64,000 bases of DNA from Takakia lepidozioides (lineage: Eukaryota; Streptophyta; Takakiopsida; Takakiales; Takakiaceae), in the NCBI GenBank assembly GCA_030704615.1, contig CM060734.1, forward strand, positions 60,466,042-60,530,041, in the 5' to 3' direction. The notes beneath the pieces were generated by a model. That model searched no databases and had not been told where the DNA came from. It saw only the letters and a program-made list of their open reading frames with translations. The position numbers and the translations under genes are program-made. This document shows positions 1-10,314 of the stretch, piece by piece. Each line of letters starts with the position of its first letter. Position 1 is the first letter of the stretch.

Positions 1-268
1 AAATGATACAAAACTATCTTTACCTACAGGGTGGTGTAAATGATGGTAGAATCAAAAGCAAACAGAAGCCATAGCTGCCAACTACAACACATGTAACACA
101 TTGTTGTTATTTGATTGCACAGTTGTAGAGTAGGCAAAGGTTACCCTTGGCAAAACACAACTCATCCAGCATTATGTTGGTGTAGGCAATGTAAAATCCC
201 TCTCAAGAGCTCAGTTCGCCAACTTTCAAAATCTCGAGGCAGACCTTCCTCAAGGCTGAGCCCTGGGT

Positions 269-3200
269 TTAATTGCTGGGTAGCTCTGGATGCAGTTTGT
301 CATGTACCACAAAATTGTGGACCCGGTTGCCGATCTCCATGTAGCAGGAACCTGGTTGCTTTCGGACACCTCTGATTTTCATCATTGTTCTTACCTTTGC
401 AGTATCATCCCACTTGCCATCTGCGGCATAGATATTTGATAGCAGCACATTAGTAGTAGCATCATGTCGATCCCGTCTTAGAATAAATTTTGCCGCTCGT
501 TCTGCCACCTCCACATTGCCATGAATTCTGCAGGCACCAAGCAAGGCTTTCCACACCACCACATTTGGTTGGACTGGCATTTCGTTATTGAAGTCCTTAG
601 CCTCAGATTTAGGGGTTTTCATCGATTTCCAAACTTCGTGCTCATACTTTTGCCCACTACATCGGTGTAACAATAACTTGATTGTTACCAGAATGCTCTT
701 ATGTTCCATAGAATATAGCCAGTGATGAACAATCTGACTGCTAAGTAATACCAATGTCTTTAGCAACATGGGCCGCAAAGCTACAAAAAACAATGTCTTC
801 GAGTGCGTTGCTTTCTCCTTTAGCAACATTAGCACCTCTCCTTGAAGATGAGTTTGATCTCTCATTCTTGCTGTTTTTGGGGGGCAACATTAGACCAGTG
901 TATGCACTGCTGAGTATTAATTATAAAGTTATGCCTAGATTATTCTCCACTATTCCACCCACAACAGGATCGTGCTCTAGGGAGAAATGAAGGCATGTTG
1001 TCTCAAGGCCCTACACCAACTCGGCCTGAGTACACCACAATCAATCCTCGTCCAGCAATGGTTGTTTGCAGACGTTTGTAAAAATAAGGACCTGAAGATT
1101 CATAGAACATCAATACAGCTCCATAGGTATATCGACGTACAAAACCTCTATTTCTCTTGTTGCAACATGCATCTCACAGCTCACTTGAACCCTAATAGGC
1201 AAACCATACATTTACTATTGTACCTCATGTGGCACGAACACGAGGGTGTCCTCAGGTTTGAGTAGTGTATCAAGCTCATCTTTGACAGGTCCAATCAGTA
1301 CTCGGTATAACTTCTCGAGCACTGTCCTCATAGCCTTCTCTTCCTGTGAGTTGGAAACAATTAGGGTAGGATATATAGCATTGTTTGACTTTGACCATCA
1401 GGCCAAAAATATCTCTGACAATACTGAACAGTTCAGAAACAATGAGGAAGAACTAGCCATCTCTGACATTGATTAACTTTAAATAAAAGTTACATCATCA
1501 ATAATCTGGTGTCTTTTTCGCCTCTCCTGGGCTTCGACAGCCAGTCTTTGAATCTTTGCAACCAGACCAGGGATCCAAGGATTGTAGTACTTCATCCTGG
1601 TTCCATAGGGATTTATTGCAAAAAGAAGCTTGTGCACTGCTGCCGCTTCCAATGTTTCAGCCCTGCACAGCCAATAAGGTCCACCATGCAGCCGAAGCGC
1701 TCCACTATAAAATTGAGGCCATGATCTCAACTCAGAGAATCGAAGTAGTGTCTGCCTTCATCCACTAGGCCCCCATGGCTACATGCTTGTAGAACACTTA
1801 AAAAGGTGATACCATTTAGCTTGAAGCCTTCCTTTTGCATACCTTCAAATAGTTGTGCAGGGCTTCCCTACGACAACCATGTTGGGCATATCCTACAATC
1901 ATTGTACTCCATGAAACCACATTTCGTTTAGCCATTTTGTCAAACACTCCCTTTGCATCCTTGACACTCCCGCATTTAGCATACATGTCCATAAGGACAG
2001 TGTCCAGAATGACACCTAGTACAATTCCAACTTTCATGATGTCAGCATGGACTTCTTTGCCCTTTCCGAGAGCTGCCAGGCAGGCACAAACATTGCAAGA
2101 AAAAACAAGTGTGACATGGTCAGGCTTCGCCCCTTCCCAAATCATTCGCTCATAGGTCCCCAAAGTCTCCTCCAGCATCCATGCTGGGCATATCATGTGA
2201 TCATCGCATTCCAGGACACCAAATTTCGTTCAGCCATAGTGTCATTTGAACACTCCTTTTGCATCTTCGATGCTCCCACATTTCACATACATGGCCACAA
2301 GGGTACTGTTCAGAATGGTATCTGATACAATTCCAGTTCTCAAGAGGTCAGCATGGACCTCTTTGCCTTTTTCCAGGGCTACCAAGCTCGCACACACATT
2401 ACAAATGCAACCAAACGTGACTTGGTTGGGCTTCACCCCTTCCCGCATCATCTGCTTATAGGTCTCCAAAGCCTCCATCCCAAACCCAGGTTGGACATAT
2501 CCTGCGATCATCGCACTAAATGACACCACATTTTGTTCAGTCATTTTGTCAAAAACTCCCTTTGCATCTTTGATGCTTCCACATTTGGCATACATGTCTA
2601 CCAGGGCACTATCCAGAATGACACCTGGTAGAATTCCAGCTTTCATGATGTCAGCATGGACCTGTTTGCCTTTTTTCAGGTTGCCAGGCTCGCACACGCA
2701 TCGCGAATGCAATGAACGTGACCTGGTTGGGCTTCACTCCTTCCCGCATCATTTGCTCATAGGTCTCCAAAGCCTCCATCCCACACTCATGCCGCGCATA
2801 TCCTGCAATCCTAGCACTCCATGACACACATTTTGTTCACTGTTGAACACTCCCTTTGCATCCTGGATGCTCCTACATTTAGCATACATATTCATCAGTG
2901 GCAGTGTTCAGAACGACATCTGGTACATTCCAGCTTTGATGATGTCACCATGGACCTCTTTGCCCTTTTCGGGGGCTGCAAAGCTTGCACATGCATTGCA
3001 AATGCAAACGAACGTGATATGGTTGGGCTCTCACCCCTTCCTGCATCATTTGCTCATAAGTCTCCAACGCATTCCTACCACACCCATGCTCGGTAAATCC
3101 TGCAATCATTAAATTCCACGTGATGAAACCTCGTTCAAGCATTTCCTTGAACACTTGGTGTGCATCCATGATGCTCCCACACTAAACATACATGTTGACC

Positions 3201-3297
3201 ACGGTGTTGTGTATAAAAAACATTGGGTTTGAATCCACTTTGGATAATGTGAGCGTGCACCTGCTTTCCAGCTTCCAGGCCTTTCATCTTGGTGCAC
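269..3297 (-). pseudogene. PPR (PLS-class) pseudogene, copy 1
   Basis: Minus-strand pieces in several frames read as PLS-type pentatricopeptide repeats, for example VVSWSTMIVGYAQHG, ALVDMYAKCGSIKDAKGVF and VVVWKALLGACRIHGN, closely matching the plus-strand PPR gene at 6168-9335. Such proteins bind organellar RNA for C-to-U editing. This copy is broken by frameshifts near 2200, 2240, 2720 and 2940. It is interrupted by about 1 kb of foreign sequence at roughly 606-1662, and it ends at HPELPSN then stop, so the DYW domain is missing. It lies inverted to the intact gene, so the pair could give complementary transcripts. I consider it non-functional as a protein. Confidence 0.85.
606..1662 (-). 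other. Foreign insert in PPR pseudogene with CHAT-like exon
   Basis: PPR homology stops at CMVDLIGCAGL near 1662 and resumes at FNNEMPVQPN near 605, so about 1.05 kb is inserted. On the minus strand, roughly 1218-1390 gives an open stretch including EKLYRVLIGPVKDELDTLL followed by PEDTLVFVPHEV. This resembles the start of CHAT domains (LY..LI.P....L.....L.FVPH), caspase-like folds usually found after TPR repeats. It is followed by a possible GT splice donor. A second minus-strand open stretch at about 1490-1640 (AINPYGTRMKYYNPWIPGL) is not recognised. The insert looks like one or two exons of an unrelated gene carried in by rearrangement. Confidence 0.45.
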
Positions 3298-3555
3298 TTA
3301 TACAAGCAAACCAAGTTCACTCAAACTCCTTCACATCCTACATGAAGAAAACGCACCTTGTCGACGTCCCACAATTGTGAAGGATCTTGTAAACATGCGA
3401 AGGGCCGCATTCGAATCGTCAGCTCCGCCATGTGCGTGCGGACAGCTGCGAAAAGCACGCAAATATCACCCTATGGCCATATATGAGTATGTGTGACATC
3501 ATGGTATGTGAGGCCGGCCGTCATCACGGGATGATTGCAACACATGAATAAACCG

Positions 3556-3720
3556 ATACGGCTGGGGGCTGGGCGGGCCCGGGGGGGAGGGGCGCTGGGG
3601 GTGGAGGGCGGGACGGGGTGGCGCGGGCGGGGGGTGATGGGGGGGAGGGGGTCCCGGGCCGCGGCGACCGCGAGCCGCGCAGGAGCCGGCGAAGTGGGTG
3701 CGTCTGGGGGCGTGGGGGGT
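3556..3720 (+). other. G-rich stretch
   Basis: About 165 bases are dominated by runs of three to seven G on the plus strand, with high CpG, unlike the AT-richer surroundings. Several closely spaced G-runs could form G-quadruplexes. The stretch covers the likely first exon of the OSB-like gene and may be its promoter or CpG-rich 5' end. The same block in copy 2 (48548-48710) differs by single-base changes in G-run length. Confidence 0.6.
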
Positions 3721-6167
3721 GCCACGCAGGCAGGACCTGCTCTCAGCGTATCAGGTATGCCAAATTTCTAATTTCGCTTATCATTTGGGCCCTGAGTTGT
3801 GGGGCATTGAGTGCTTTCTGTCAGTAAAATGTCTGCTCTGATTCAGTAAAACTATGACTCTCCCTCCCTGGTCGTTTTCAGAGACCACTCTACAATCTCC
3901 AGACTGCAAACATAAGCTGGGTTAGCATCTGTGTAGGTCTGGACATGTTCGTTGTTCCTCATCGTGTGGAGCCCAATGGAGCCCAAAACAACTTTCATGA
4001 ATGTTGTTGAAAGCTCACGAGCACCCCTCAGTAAAGGACCTTGTCAAAATGTTGATGCCGTTGGATTTTCGAGCACAAACCTCCACCTTGGAGCACGGAG
4101 CAGAGCTGGCGTAAGTTTTTTAAAGATCCTTCACGATGGTGGGACAACCGCAATCGCAAGGTGTGGCTTTTTCTTAATGTACGATGTGAAGAAGTTTGTC
4201 CATCCTGCAAATGTGGGCTCTTGCTGTTAGTACCATGATTTCGTATTCTTCTTGATGTTCACAAGGTTCTTGGGGAGTCAGCTTGGTCTTAGCAGGCCGT
4301 GTTTCAATCTCTGCCTGCTCAGCTGTACCGTGGTGGTTCTCACAGACCGATCCGACATTACCTGACTACAGACACAAGCAGCGCACACAAGAGGTCCTTT
4401 TGGGTTGATGGTCGGTTGAATCCTCCGTGGGTCATGACACAAGGTCAAGGACAATGTGGTGAAGGCTCATTCTTCTTCAACCTATTTCAGCCTGTTTTTC
4501 CCTCTCATATTGAATTCTGTAAGTTAGCTCGTGGGGTGGATCTGTGGTGGTTTGGAGTGACTTTGACAAGTTATTGCCGATGTGGCAGCAGGAAAGTATC
4601 CAAAAACAGATAACAGAGATGAGGAGAAGCTTTGGAATGGACACTTTTCGGACCCCAGACAATGGTGGGACAATGGAGACAAAAAGGTGAATGCCTGTTG
4701 GACTACAGAGAGAAGCAGATGCAATTCAGAATTGGAACTACTGTAATAAGTAGGGTTGGGGTGTTCGCTGGAAGAACTTCAGGCCATCAGTGTCAGCTGC
4801 TAGCAGCAAGGCTGAGGATGTATTCATGATTTGTACACAGGTAGGGATAGCTGAAGGACCAGGGATAGAGGTCCAGATTCATCCAAGAGGGCCGGATTTC
4901 AAACACAAGATTACTTCTGATTCCCTGTGGATCCATAGCTACAAGAAATCTGCGTGGGTAGATGGTCAACTGGAAACAGCAGCGGCAGCAGAACAATTAA
5001 TAGAACAAGGCACTGCTAATGAAGGCACCTTCTTCAACACATTTCAGCCTGTTTTTCCCTGTTGTCAGAGTCGTCCCTAATTTTTGAAGTTGAATTCTGC
5101 AAGTTAGCTCGTTGGTGGATCTATGGTGGTTTTGGAGTGATTTTGACATGTTACTGCCAATGTGGCAACAGGAAAGTATTGAAAAACAGATAACAGAGAC
5201 GAGGAGAAGCTCTGGAATGAATACGTTTCCGACCCCAGTCAATGGTGAAACAATCGAGGCAAAAAGGTGAATGCCTGTTGGAAGCAGACGCAAGTCAGCA
5301 GAGGAACTAGTGTGATAAGCTGAGTTGGGTGTTTCCTAGAACAAATCTAGGCTGTCATTGTCAGCTGCTAGCAGCAAGGCAGATGCATGCATGATTTGTG
5401 CAGAGGCATGGATAGCTGAAGGAGCAGGGATAGAGTGTGGGTCCAGATTCATCCAAGAGGGCCAAATTTCAAGCACAAGATTACCTATGATTACCTGTGG
5501 ATCAATAGCTACAAGAAACCTGCATGGGTAGATGGTCAACTGGAAGCCGCCGCAGCAGCGGCACAATCGATACAATCAGGCACTGCTAATCAAGGTACCT
5601 TCTTCAACACATTTCACCCTGTTTTTCCCTCTTATCAGAATCGCCCCTAAATTTTCATGTTGAATTCTGCAAGTTAGCTGGTTGAGTGAATCTAGTTTGG
5701 AGTGACTTTGACATGATACTGCCAATGTGACACAGGAAAGTATCCAAAAACAGGTAACAGAGACGAGGAGAAGCTGTGGAATGAATACTTTTCTGACCCC
5801 AGTCAATGGTGGGACAACCGAGGCAAAAAGGTGAATGCCTGTTAGATTACAGAGAGTAGCAGACGCAATTCAGCATAGGAACTAGTGTGATAAGCTGAGT
5901 TGGGTGTTTCCTAGAACAAATCTAGGCTGTCATTGTCAGCTGCTAGCAGCAAGGCAAGGATGAATGCATGATTTGTGCAGAGGCATGGACAGCTGAAGGA
6001 GCAGGGATAGTGTGTGGGTCCAGATTCATCCAAGAGGGCCAGATTTCAAGCACAAGATTACCTATGATTCCCTGTGGATCAATAGCTACAAGAAACCTGC
6101 ATGGGTAGATGGTCAACTAAAGGCAGCAGCTGCAGTGGCACAGTTGATAAAATCAGGCACCTCAACC
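3637..6167 (+). CDS. OSB-like organellar ssDNA-binding protein gene with amplified PDF-motif exons (probably degenerate)
   Basis: Plant OSB proteins bind single-stranded DNA in organelles through PDF motifs (a WWDNR half, then PDFKHK...LW...P.WV). A likely first exon, 3637-3754, begins ATG, encodes an Ala/Arg/Ser-rich leader suited to an organelle transit peptide, and ends at a GT donor. Four bipartite modules follow. The WWDNR-type exons lie at about 4076-4160 (DPSRWWDNRNRK), 4592-4686, 5172-5260 and 5736-5826. The PDF-type exons lie at about 4345-4450 (PDYRHK), 4870-5030, 5440-5600 and 6012-6150 (GPDFKHK). Donors read AAG/GTGAATG and acceptors GCTAGCAG. Some modules carry stops or shifts; the last PDF exon has two extra bases at 6011-6014 relative to copy 2. 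It runs in frame into the PPR gene downstream. Confidence 0.6.
4592..6150 (+). repeat. Tandem repeat of PDF-module exons, period about 570 bases
   Basis: Three successive units start at 4592, 5172 and 5736 (spacings 580 and 564). Each contains a WWDNR-half exon, a short intron, a PDFKHK-half exon and a linker. A more diverged unit lies upstream at 4076-4520. Sequence between units is also conserved, so whole genomic units, not only exons, were duplicated. Confidence 0.85.
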
Positions 6168-9100
6168 ATGACCACAGCTTCTGCAAGACGATCAAGAGAG
6201 GGAGTCCACAATGCCTCTTCTGGCACTTCTGGGCATGTGAAGATGCTTTGTGAGGTAGGCAGACTGACAGAGGCTCTACAGACTTTAAACCGAGGAAGCA
6301 TTTCAGCAGACTCAGATACGTATGTCCGTCTCTTGCTTAAGTGCATGAAGATGAAAGGTCTGGAAGCTGGAAAGCAGGTGCACACTCACATTATCCAAAG
6401 TGGATTCACGCCAAATGTTTATCTACTCAACACCCTTGTCAACATGTATGTTAAGTGCGGGAGCATCATGGATGCTCACCAAGTGTTCAACAGAATGCCT
6501 CAACGATCTTTGATCACGTGGAATATAATGTTGGCAGGATTTAGCAAGCATGGGTGTGGTAGGAATGCTTTGGAGACCTACGAGCAAATGCTGCGCGAAG
6601 GGGTGAAGCCCAACCACATCACATTTGTTTGTGTTTGCAATGCATGTGCAAGCCTGGGAGCTCTGGAAAAGGGGAAAGAGGTCCATGCTGACATCATCAA
6701 AGCTGGAATTGTACCAGATGTCATTCTGAACACTACCCTGGTGGACATGTATGCCAAATGTGGGTGCATTGAGGATGCGAAGGGAGTTTTCAACTCTATG
6801 GCTGAACGAGATGTGGTGTCGTGGAACGCGATGCTTGCAGGGTATGCACAGCAGGGACGTGGTATGGAGGCTTTGGAGACCTATGATCAAATGATGGGGG
6901 AAGGGGTGAAGCCCAACCACATCACGTTTGTGAGCATTTGTAATGCTTGTGCAAGCCTGGCAGCCCTGGAAAAGCGCAAAGAGGTGCATGGTGACATCAT
7001 CAAAGCTGGAATTGTACCAAATGTCATTCTGAACACTGCCCGGGCAGCTCTGGAAAAGGGCAAAGAGGTCCATGGCGACATCATCAGAGCTGGAATTGTA
7101 CCAACTGTCATTCTGAACAATACCCTGGTGGACATGTATGCAAAATGTGGGTGCATCGAGGATGCAAAGGGAGTGTTTGACACTATGGCTGAACGAGATG
7201 TGGTGTCGTGGAATGCGATGCTTGCAGGGTATGCACAGCAGGGACGTGGTATGGAGGCTTTGGAGACCTATGATCACATGATGGGGGAAGGGGTGAAGCC
7301 CGACCACATCACGTTTGTGTGCATTTGCAATGCGTGTGCAAGCCTGGCAGCTCTGGAAAAGGGCAAAGAGGTCCATGGCGACATTGTCAGAGCTGGAATC
7401 GCACCAAATGTCATTCTGAACAATACCCTCGTGGACATGTATGCCAAATGTGGGTGCATCGAGGATGCAAAGGGAGTGTTTGACAGTATGGCTGAACGAG
7501 ATCTGGTGTCGTGGAGCACGATGATTGCAGGATATGCACAGCAAGGGCGCGGGATGGAGGCTTTGGAGGCCTATGAGCAAATGATGCGGGAAGGGGTGAA
7601 GCCCGACCCCATCACGTTTGTTTCCGTTTGCCATGCGTGTGCAAGCCTGGCAGCCCTGGAAAAGGGCAAAGAGGTCCATGGCGACATCGTCAAATCTGGA
7701 ATTGTACCAAATGTCATTCTGAACAATACCCTCGTGGACATGTATGGAAAATGTGGGTGCATCGAGGATGCGAAGGGAGTGTTCGACAGTATGGCTGAAC
7801 GAAATGTGGTGTCCTGGAGCGCGATGATTGCAGGATATGCACAGCAAGGGCGCGGGATGGAGGCTTTGGAGACCTATGAGCAAATGATGCGGGAAGGGGT
7901 GAAGCCCAACCACATCACGTTTGTTTGCATTTGCAATGCGTGTGCAAGCCTGGCAGCCCTGGAAAAGGGCAAAGAGGTCCATGTTAACATCGTCAAATCT
8001 GGAATTGTGCCAAATGTCATTCTGAACACTGCCCTGGTGGACATGTATGCAAAATGTGGGTGCATCGAGGATGCGAAGGGAGTGTTCGACAGTATGGCTG
8101 AACGAGATGTGGTGTCGTGGAGTGCGATGATTGCAGGATATGCACAGCAAGGGCGCGGGATGGAGGCTTTGGAGACCTATGAGCAAATGATGTGCGAAGG
8201 GGTGAAGCCCAACCACATAACGTTTGTTTGCGTCTGCAATGCGTGTGCAAGCCTGGCAGCCCTGGAAAAGGGCAAAGAGGTCCATGGTGTCATCGTCAAA
8301 TCTGGAATTGTACCCGATGTCATTCTGAATACTGCCCTGGTGGACATGTATGCCAAATGTGGGAGCATTGAGGATGCGAAGGGAGTGTTCAACAATATGG
8401 CTGAACGAAACGTGGTGTCATGGAACGCGATGATCGCAGGATATGCCCAGCATGGTTGTCATAGGGAGGTCCTGCAACTATTTGAAGGAATGCAAAAGAA
8501 TGGTTTGAAGCCGGACAGTGTCACCTTTATATGTGTTCTCTCTTCATGCAGCCACACTGGCCTACTGAATGAAGGAAGACGCTACTTTGATTCCCTGAGT
8601 CAAGATCATGGTGTCACTCCGACAGTAAAGCACTTTGGCTGTATGGTGGACCTTCTTGGACGTGTGGGACAACTGGATGAGGCAGTGGATCTGATTAATA
8701 AGATGCCAATGAATCCAGATGTTGTGGTGTGGAAGGCCTTGCTTGGTGCCTGCAGAATCCATGGCAATGTGGAGATGGCTGAACGTGCGGCAACATCTAT
8801 CCTCAAGTGGGATGAACAGGATGCCGCGACTTATGTGTTGCTATCAAACATCTATGCTGCAGCTGGCAGGTGGGATGATACTGCAAAGGTGAGAAGAATG
8901 ATGAAGGTCAGAGGGGTTAGAAAGGAGCCAGGTCGCTGCTGCATTGAGGTTGGCAAGAGGGTGCACACCTTCGTTGTAGATGACCAGTTGCATCCCAGAA
9001 TTAAGGAAATCCATGCTGAGCTGAGAAGATTGTCTGGGCCGATGAAGGAGGCGGGGTATGTGCCTGACACGCGCTTTGTATTGCATGATGTGGGGGACGA

Positions 9101-9335
9101 GGAAAAGGAATTTTCTCTTTGCCACCACAGTGAGAAGCTGGCCATTGGTTTTGGGCTGATCAGCACGACCCCTAGGACGCCTCTCCGTCTCATCAAGAAT
9201 CTTCGGGTGTGTGGTGACTGCCATACCTCCACCAAGTTCATCTCAAAGATTGTTGGCCGTGCAATTGTTGTACGGGACGCTAACCGCTTTCACCACTTTG
9301 AAGAGGGGGTTTGTTCTTGTGAGGATTACTGGTGA
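6168..9335 (+). CDS. PPR-DYW organellar RNA editing factor, intact copy
   Basis: A single exon encodes about 1,055 residues from the ATG at 6168; the open frame extends upstream to 6012 through an OSB PDF motif but without another ATG. The protein is a PLS-class pentatricopeptide protein: a short leader, about eight P-L-S triplets (MYAKCGCIEDAKGVF, NVVSWNAMIAGYAQHG), E motifs (VVVWKALLGACRIHGN), then a DYW deaminase domain. The domain has HSE (987-989), CGDCH (C1015, C1018), a C-terminal CSC pair and a terminal DYW. These match the zinc-binding and catalytic pattern of C-to-U editing enzymes in mitochondria or plastids. Several triplets are almost identical at DNA level, indicating recent internal duplication. 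No mutation breaks the frame. The target transcript cannot be told from sequence alone. Confidence 0.9.
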   Translation: MTTASARRSREGVHNASSGTSGHVKMLCEVGRLTEALQTLNRGSISADSDTYVRLLLKCMKMKGLEAGKQVHTHIIQSGFTPNVYLLNTLVNMYVKCGSIMDAHQVFNRMPQRSLITWNIMLAGFSKHGCGRNALETYEQMLREGVKPNHITFVCVCNACASLGALEKGKEVHADIIKAGIVPDVILNTTLVDMYAKCGCIEDAKGVFNSMAERDVVSWNAMLAGYAQQGRGMEALETYDQMMGEGVKPNHITFVSICNACASLAALEKRKEVHGDIIKAGIVPNVILNTARAALEKGKEVHGDIIRAGIVPTVILNNTLVDMYAKCGCIEDAKGVFDTMAERDVVSWNAMLAGYAQQGRGMEALETYDHMMGEGVKPDHITFVCICNACASLAALEKGKEVHGDIVRAGIAPNVILNNTLVDMYAKCGCIEDAKGVFDSMAERDLVSWSTMIAGYAQQGRGMEALEAYEQMMREGVKPDPITFVSVCHACASLAALEKGKEVHGDIVKSGIVPNVILNNTLVDMYGKCGCIEDAKGVFDSMAERNVVSWSAMIAGYAQQGRGMEALETYEQMMREGVKPNHITFVCICNACASLAALEKGKEVHVNIVKSGIVPNVILNTALVDMYAKCGCIEDAKGVFDSMAERDVVSWSAMIAGYAQQGRGMEALETYEQMMCEGVKPNHITFVCVCNACASLAALEKGKEVHGVIVKSGIVPDVILNTALVDMYAKCGSIEDAKGVFNNMAERNVVSWNAMIAGYAQHGCHREVLQLFEGMQKNGLKPDSVTFICVLSSCSHTGLLNEGRRYFDSLSQDHGVTPTVKHFGCMVDLLGRVGQLDEAVDLINKMPMNPDVVVWKALLGACRIHGNVEMAERAATSILKWDEQDAATYVLLSNIYAAAGRWDDTAKVRRMMKVRGVRKEPGRCCIEVGKRVHTFVVDDQLHPRIKEIHAELRRLSGPMKEAGYVPDTRFVLHDVGDEEKEFSLCHHSEKLAIGFGLISTTPRTPLRLIKNLRVCGDCHTSTKFISKIVGRAIVVRDANRFHHFEEGVCSCEDYW
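6811..8420 (+). repeat. Near-identical 303-base PLS units inside the PPR gene
   Basis: The landmark encoding VVSWNAM or VVSWSAM recurs near 6811, 7197, 7500, 7803, 8106 and 8409. The spacing is 303 bases (101 codons, one P-L-S triplet), except the first interval, which is about 84 bases longer. The extra segment (about 7039-7125) repeats the second half of an L/S block, joined at ILNTARAALEKGK. So one unit is a partial duplication that kept the frame. Confidence 0.85.
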
Positions 9336-10314
9336 AACGATGTTTTTCTGGAAATATGCAAGTGTCTTGCTTCATTCATTGATCTGTGTAGCTACTCAGT
9401 TCCTGCACCATTTCCTGAGAATATTGACCATGAGACTGTTGAGGGCATTTCCGGTGGCATATCCACAGGAAAGGAAATCAGAATGCTGTCCTAATTCTGG
9501 GGATGGTGCATCTTCTCCAAATCTTTGAACATTGGAGTTGGAAGTGAATATGAATGATCTTGATTAGTGGGGCAGCCCTGTGCACAAGCTTGTTCAACAA
9601 CTTTAATTTGGAGAAGTCTCTCGTGGTGGTGCATCAGGTAGAGCCCTTGACAAACTTGCATGAATGTTGTCGAAGGCTAGGCTTAACCCACCAAGATCCA
9701 ATCCCAAGTTACTGGGCACAGTGCCCTTGTCATTCTGTGCTAGCATGTAGGCCTTGGCAATTACTCTCCATCAACCAAACAAACCCACTGAGGTCGTCAC
9801 AAACACTCTACACAAATACTGCAGATGTGAAGATTCTGGTGTGAAAATAAGCCAGCCATTCTCATTTTCATTTTGAGGGAAACTCTGACATAAGAGACAG
9901 GAGAGAAGGAGAATATTTGTTATGGCCATAGCAAGCCTGAAGAGGCCTTTGAGACCACAGAAAGTTTCTATGATAATTTATATAGGCGAAGAGAAAGTAA
10001 TAAACATCTTAAGATTCGATTAATAATGATTCCCTTGGACTCTCCTTTTGCGGAGAAAGTTCAAGTTTTCTCATAGAGAAGAGGAAAAATAAAAAAGAAA
10101 AAGATCAGAAAAGTTTCAAAGCCACCCGACTCGCCCTCTTCGGAGAGAGTTCCCAGATTTAAAAAAATGCTTCAAAATCGCCATTCTTCCCCACTGGATT
10201 GGGTTTGAATCCCCTAGATAAAAAGTTGATAGTTCTAATCTAAAATAGCCTTGGAACCATACCAAGTCCCCAGCTCTCTATTACTACATCTCTCTATTGG
10301 GCCCAGGCGTTGCC
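9336..10314. other. Intergenic, PPR 3' flank
   Basis: I see no gene here. The first part is presumably the 3' UTR of the PPR gene; the rest is AT-rich, with A-rich stretches near 10080-10170. It lies between convergent genes (PPR on plus, kinase on minus). Confidence 0.5.

Noticed and set aside
6423-8285. 620-residue open frame on the minus strand opposite the PPR gene
   Set aside because: It is the shadow of the repeated PPR sequence: 303-base units are a multiple of three, so an open antisense frame stays open through all units. It has no domain of its own.
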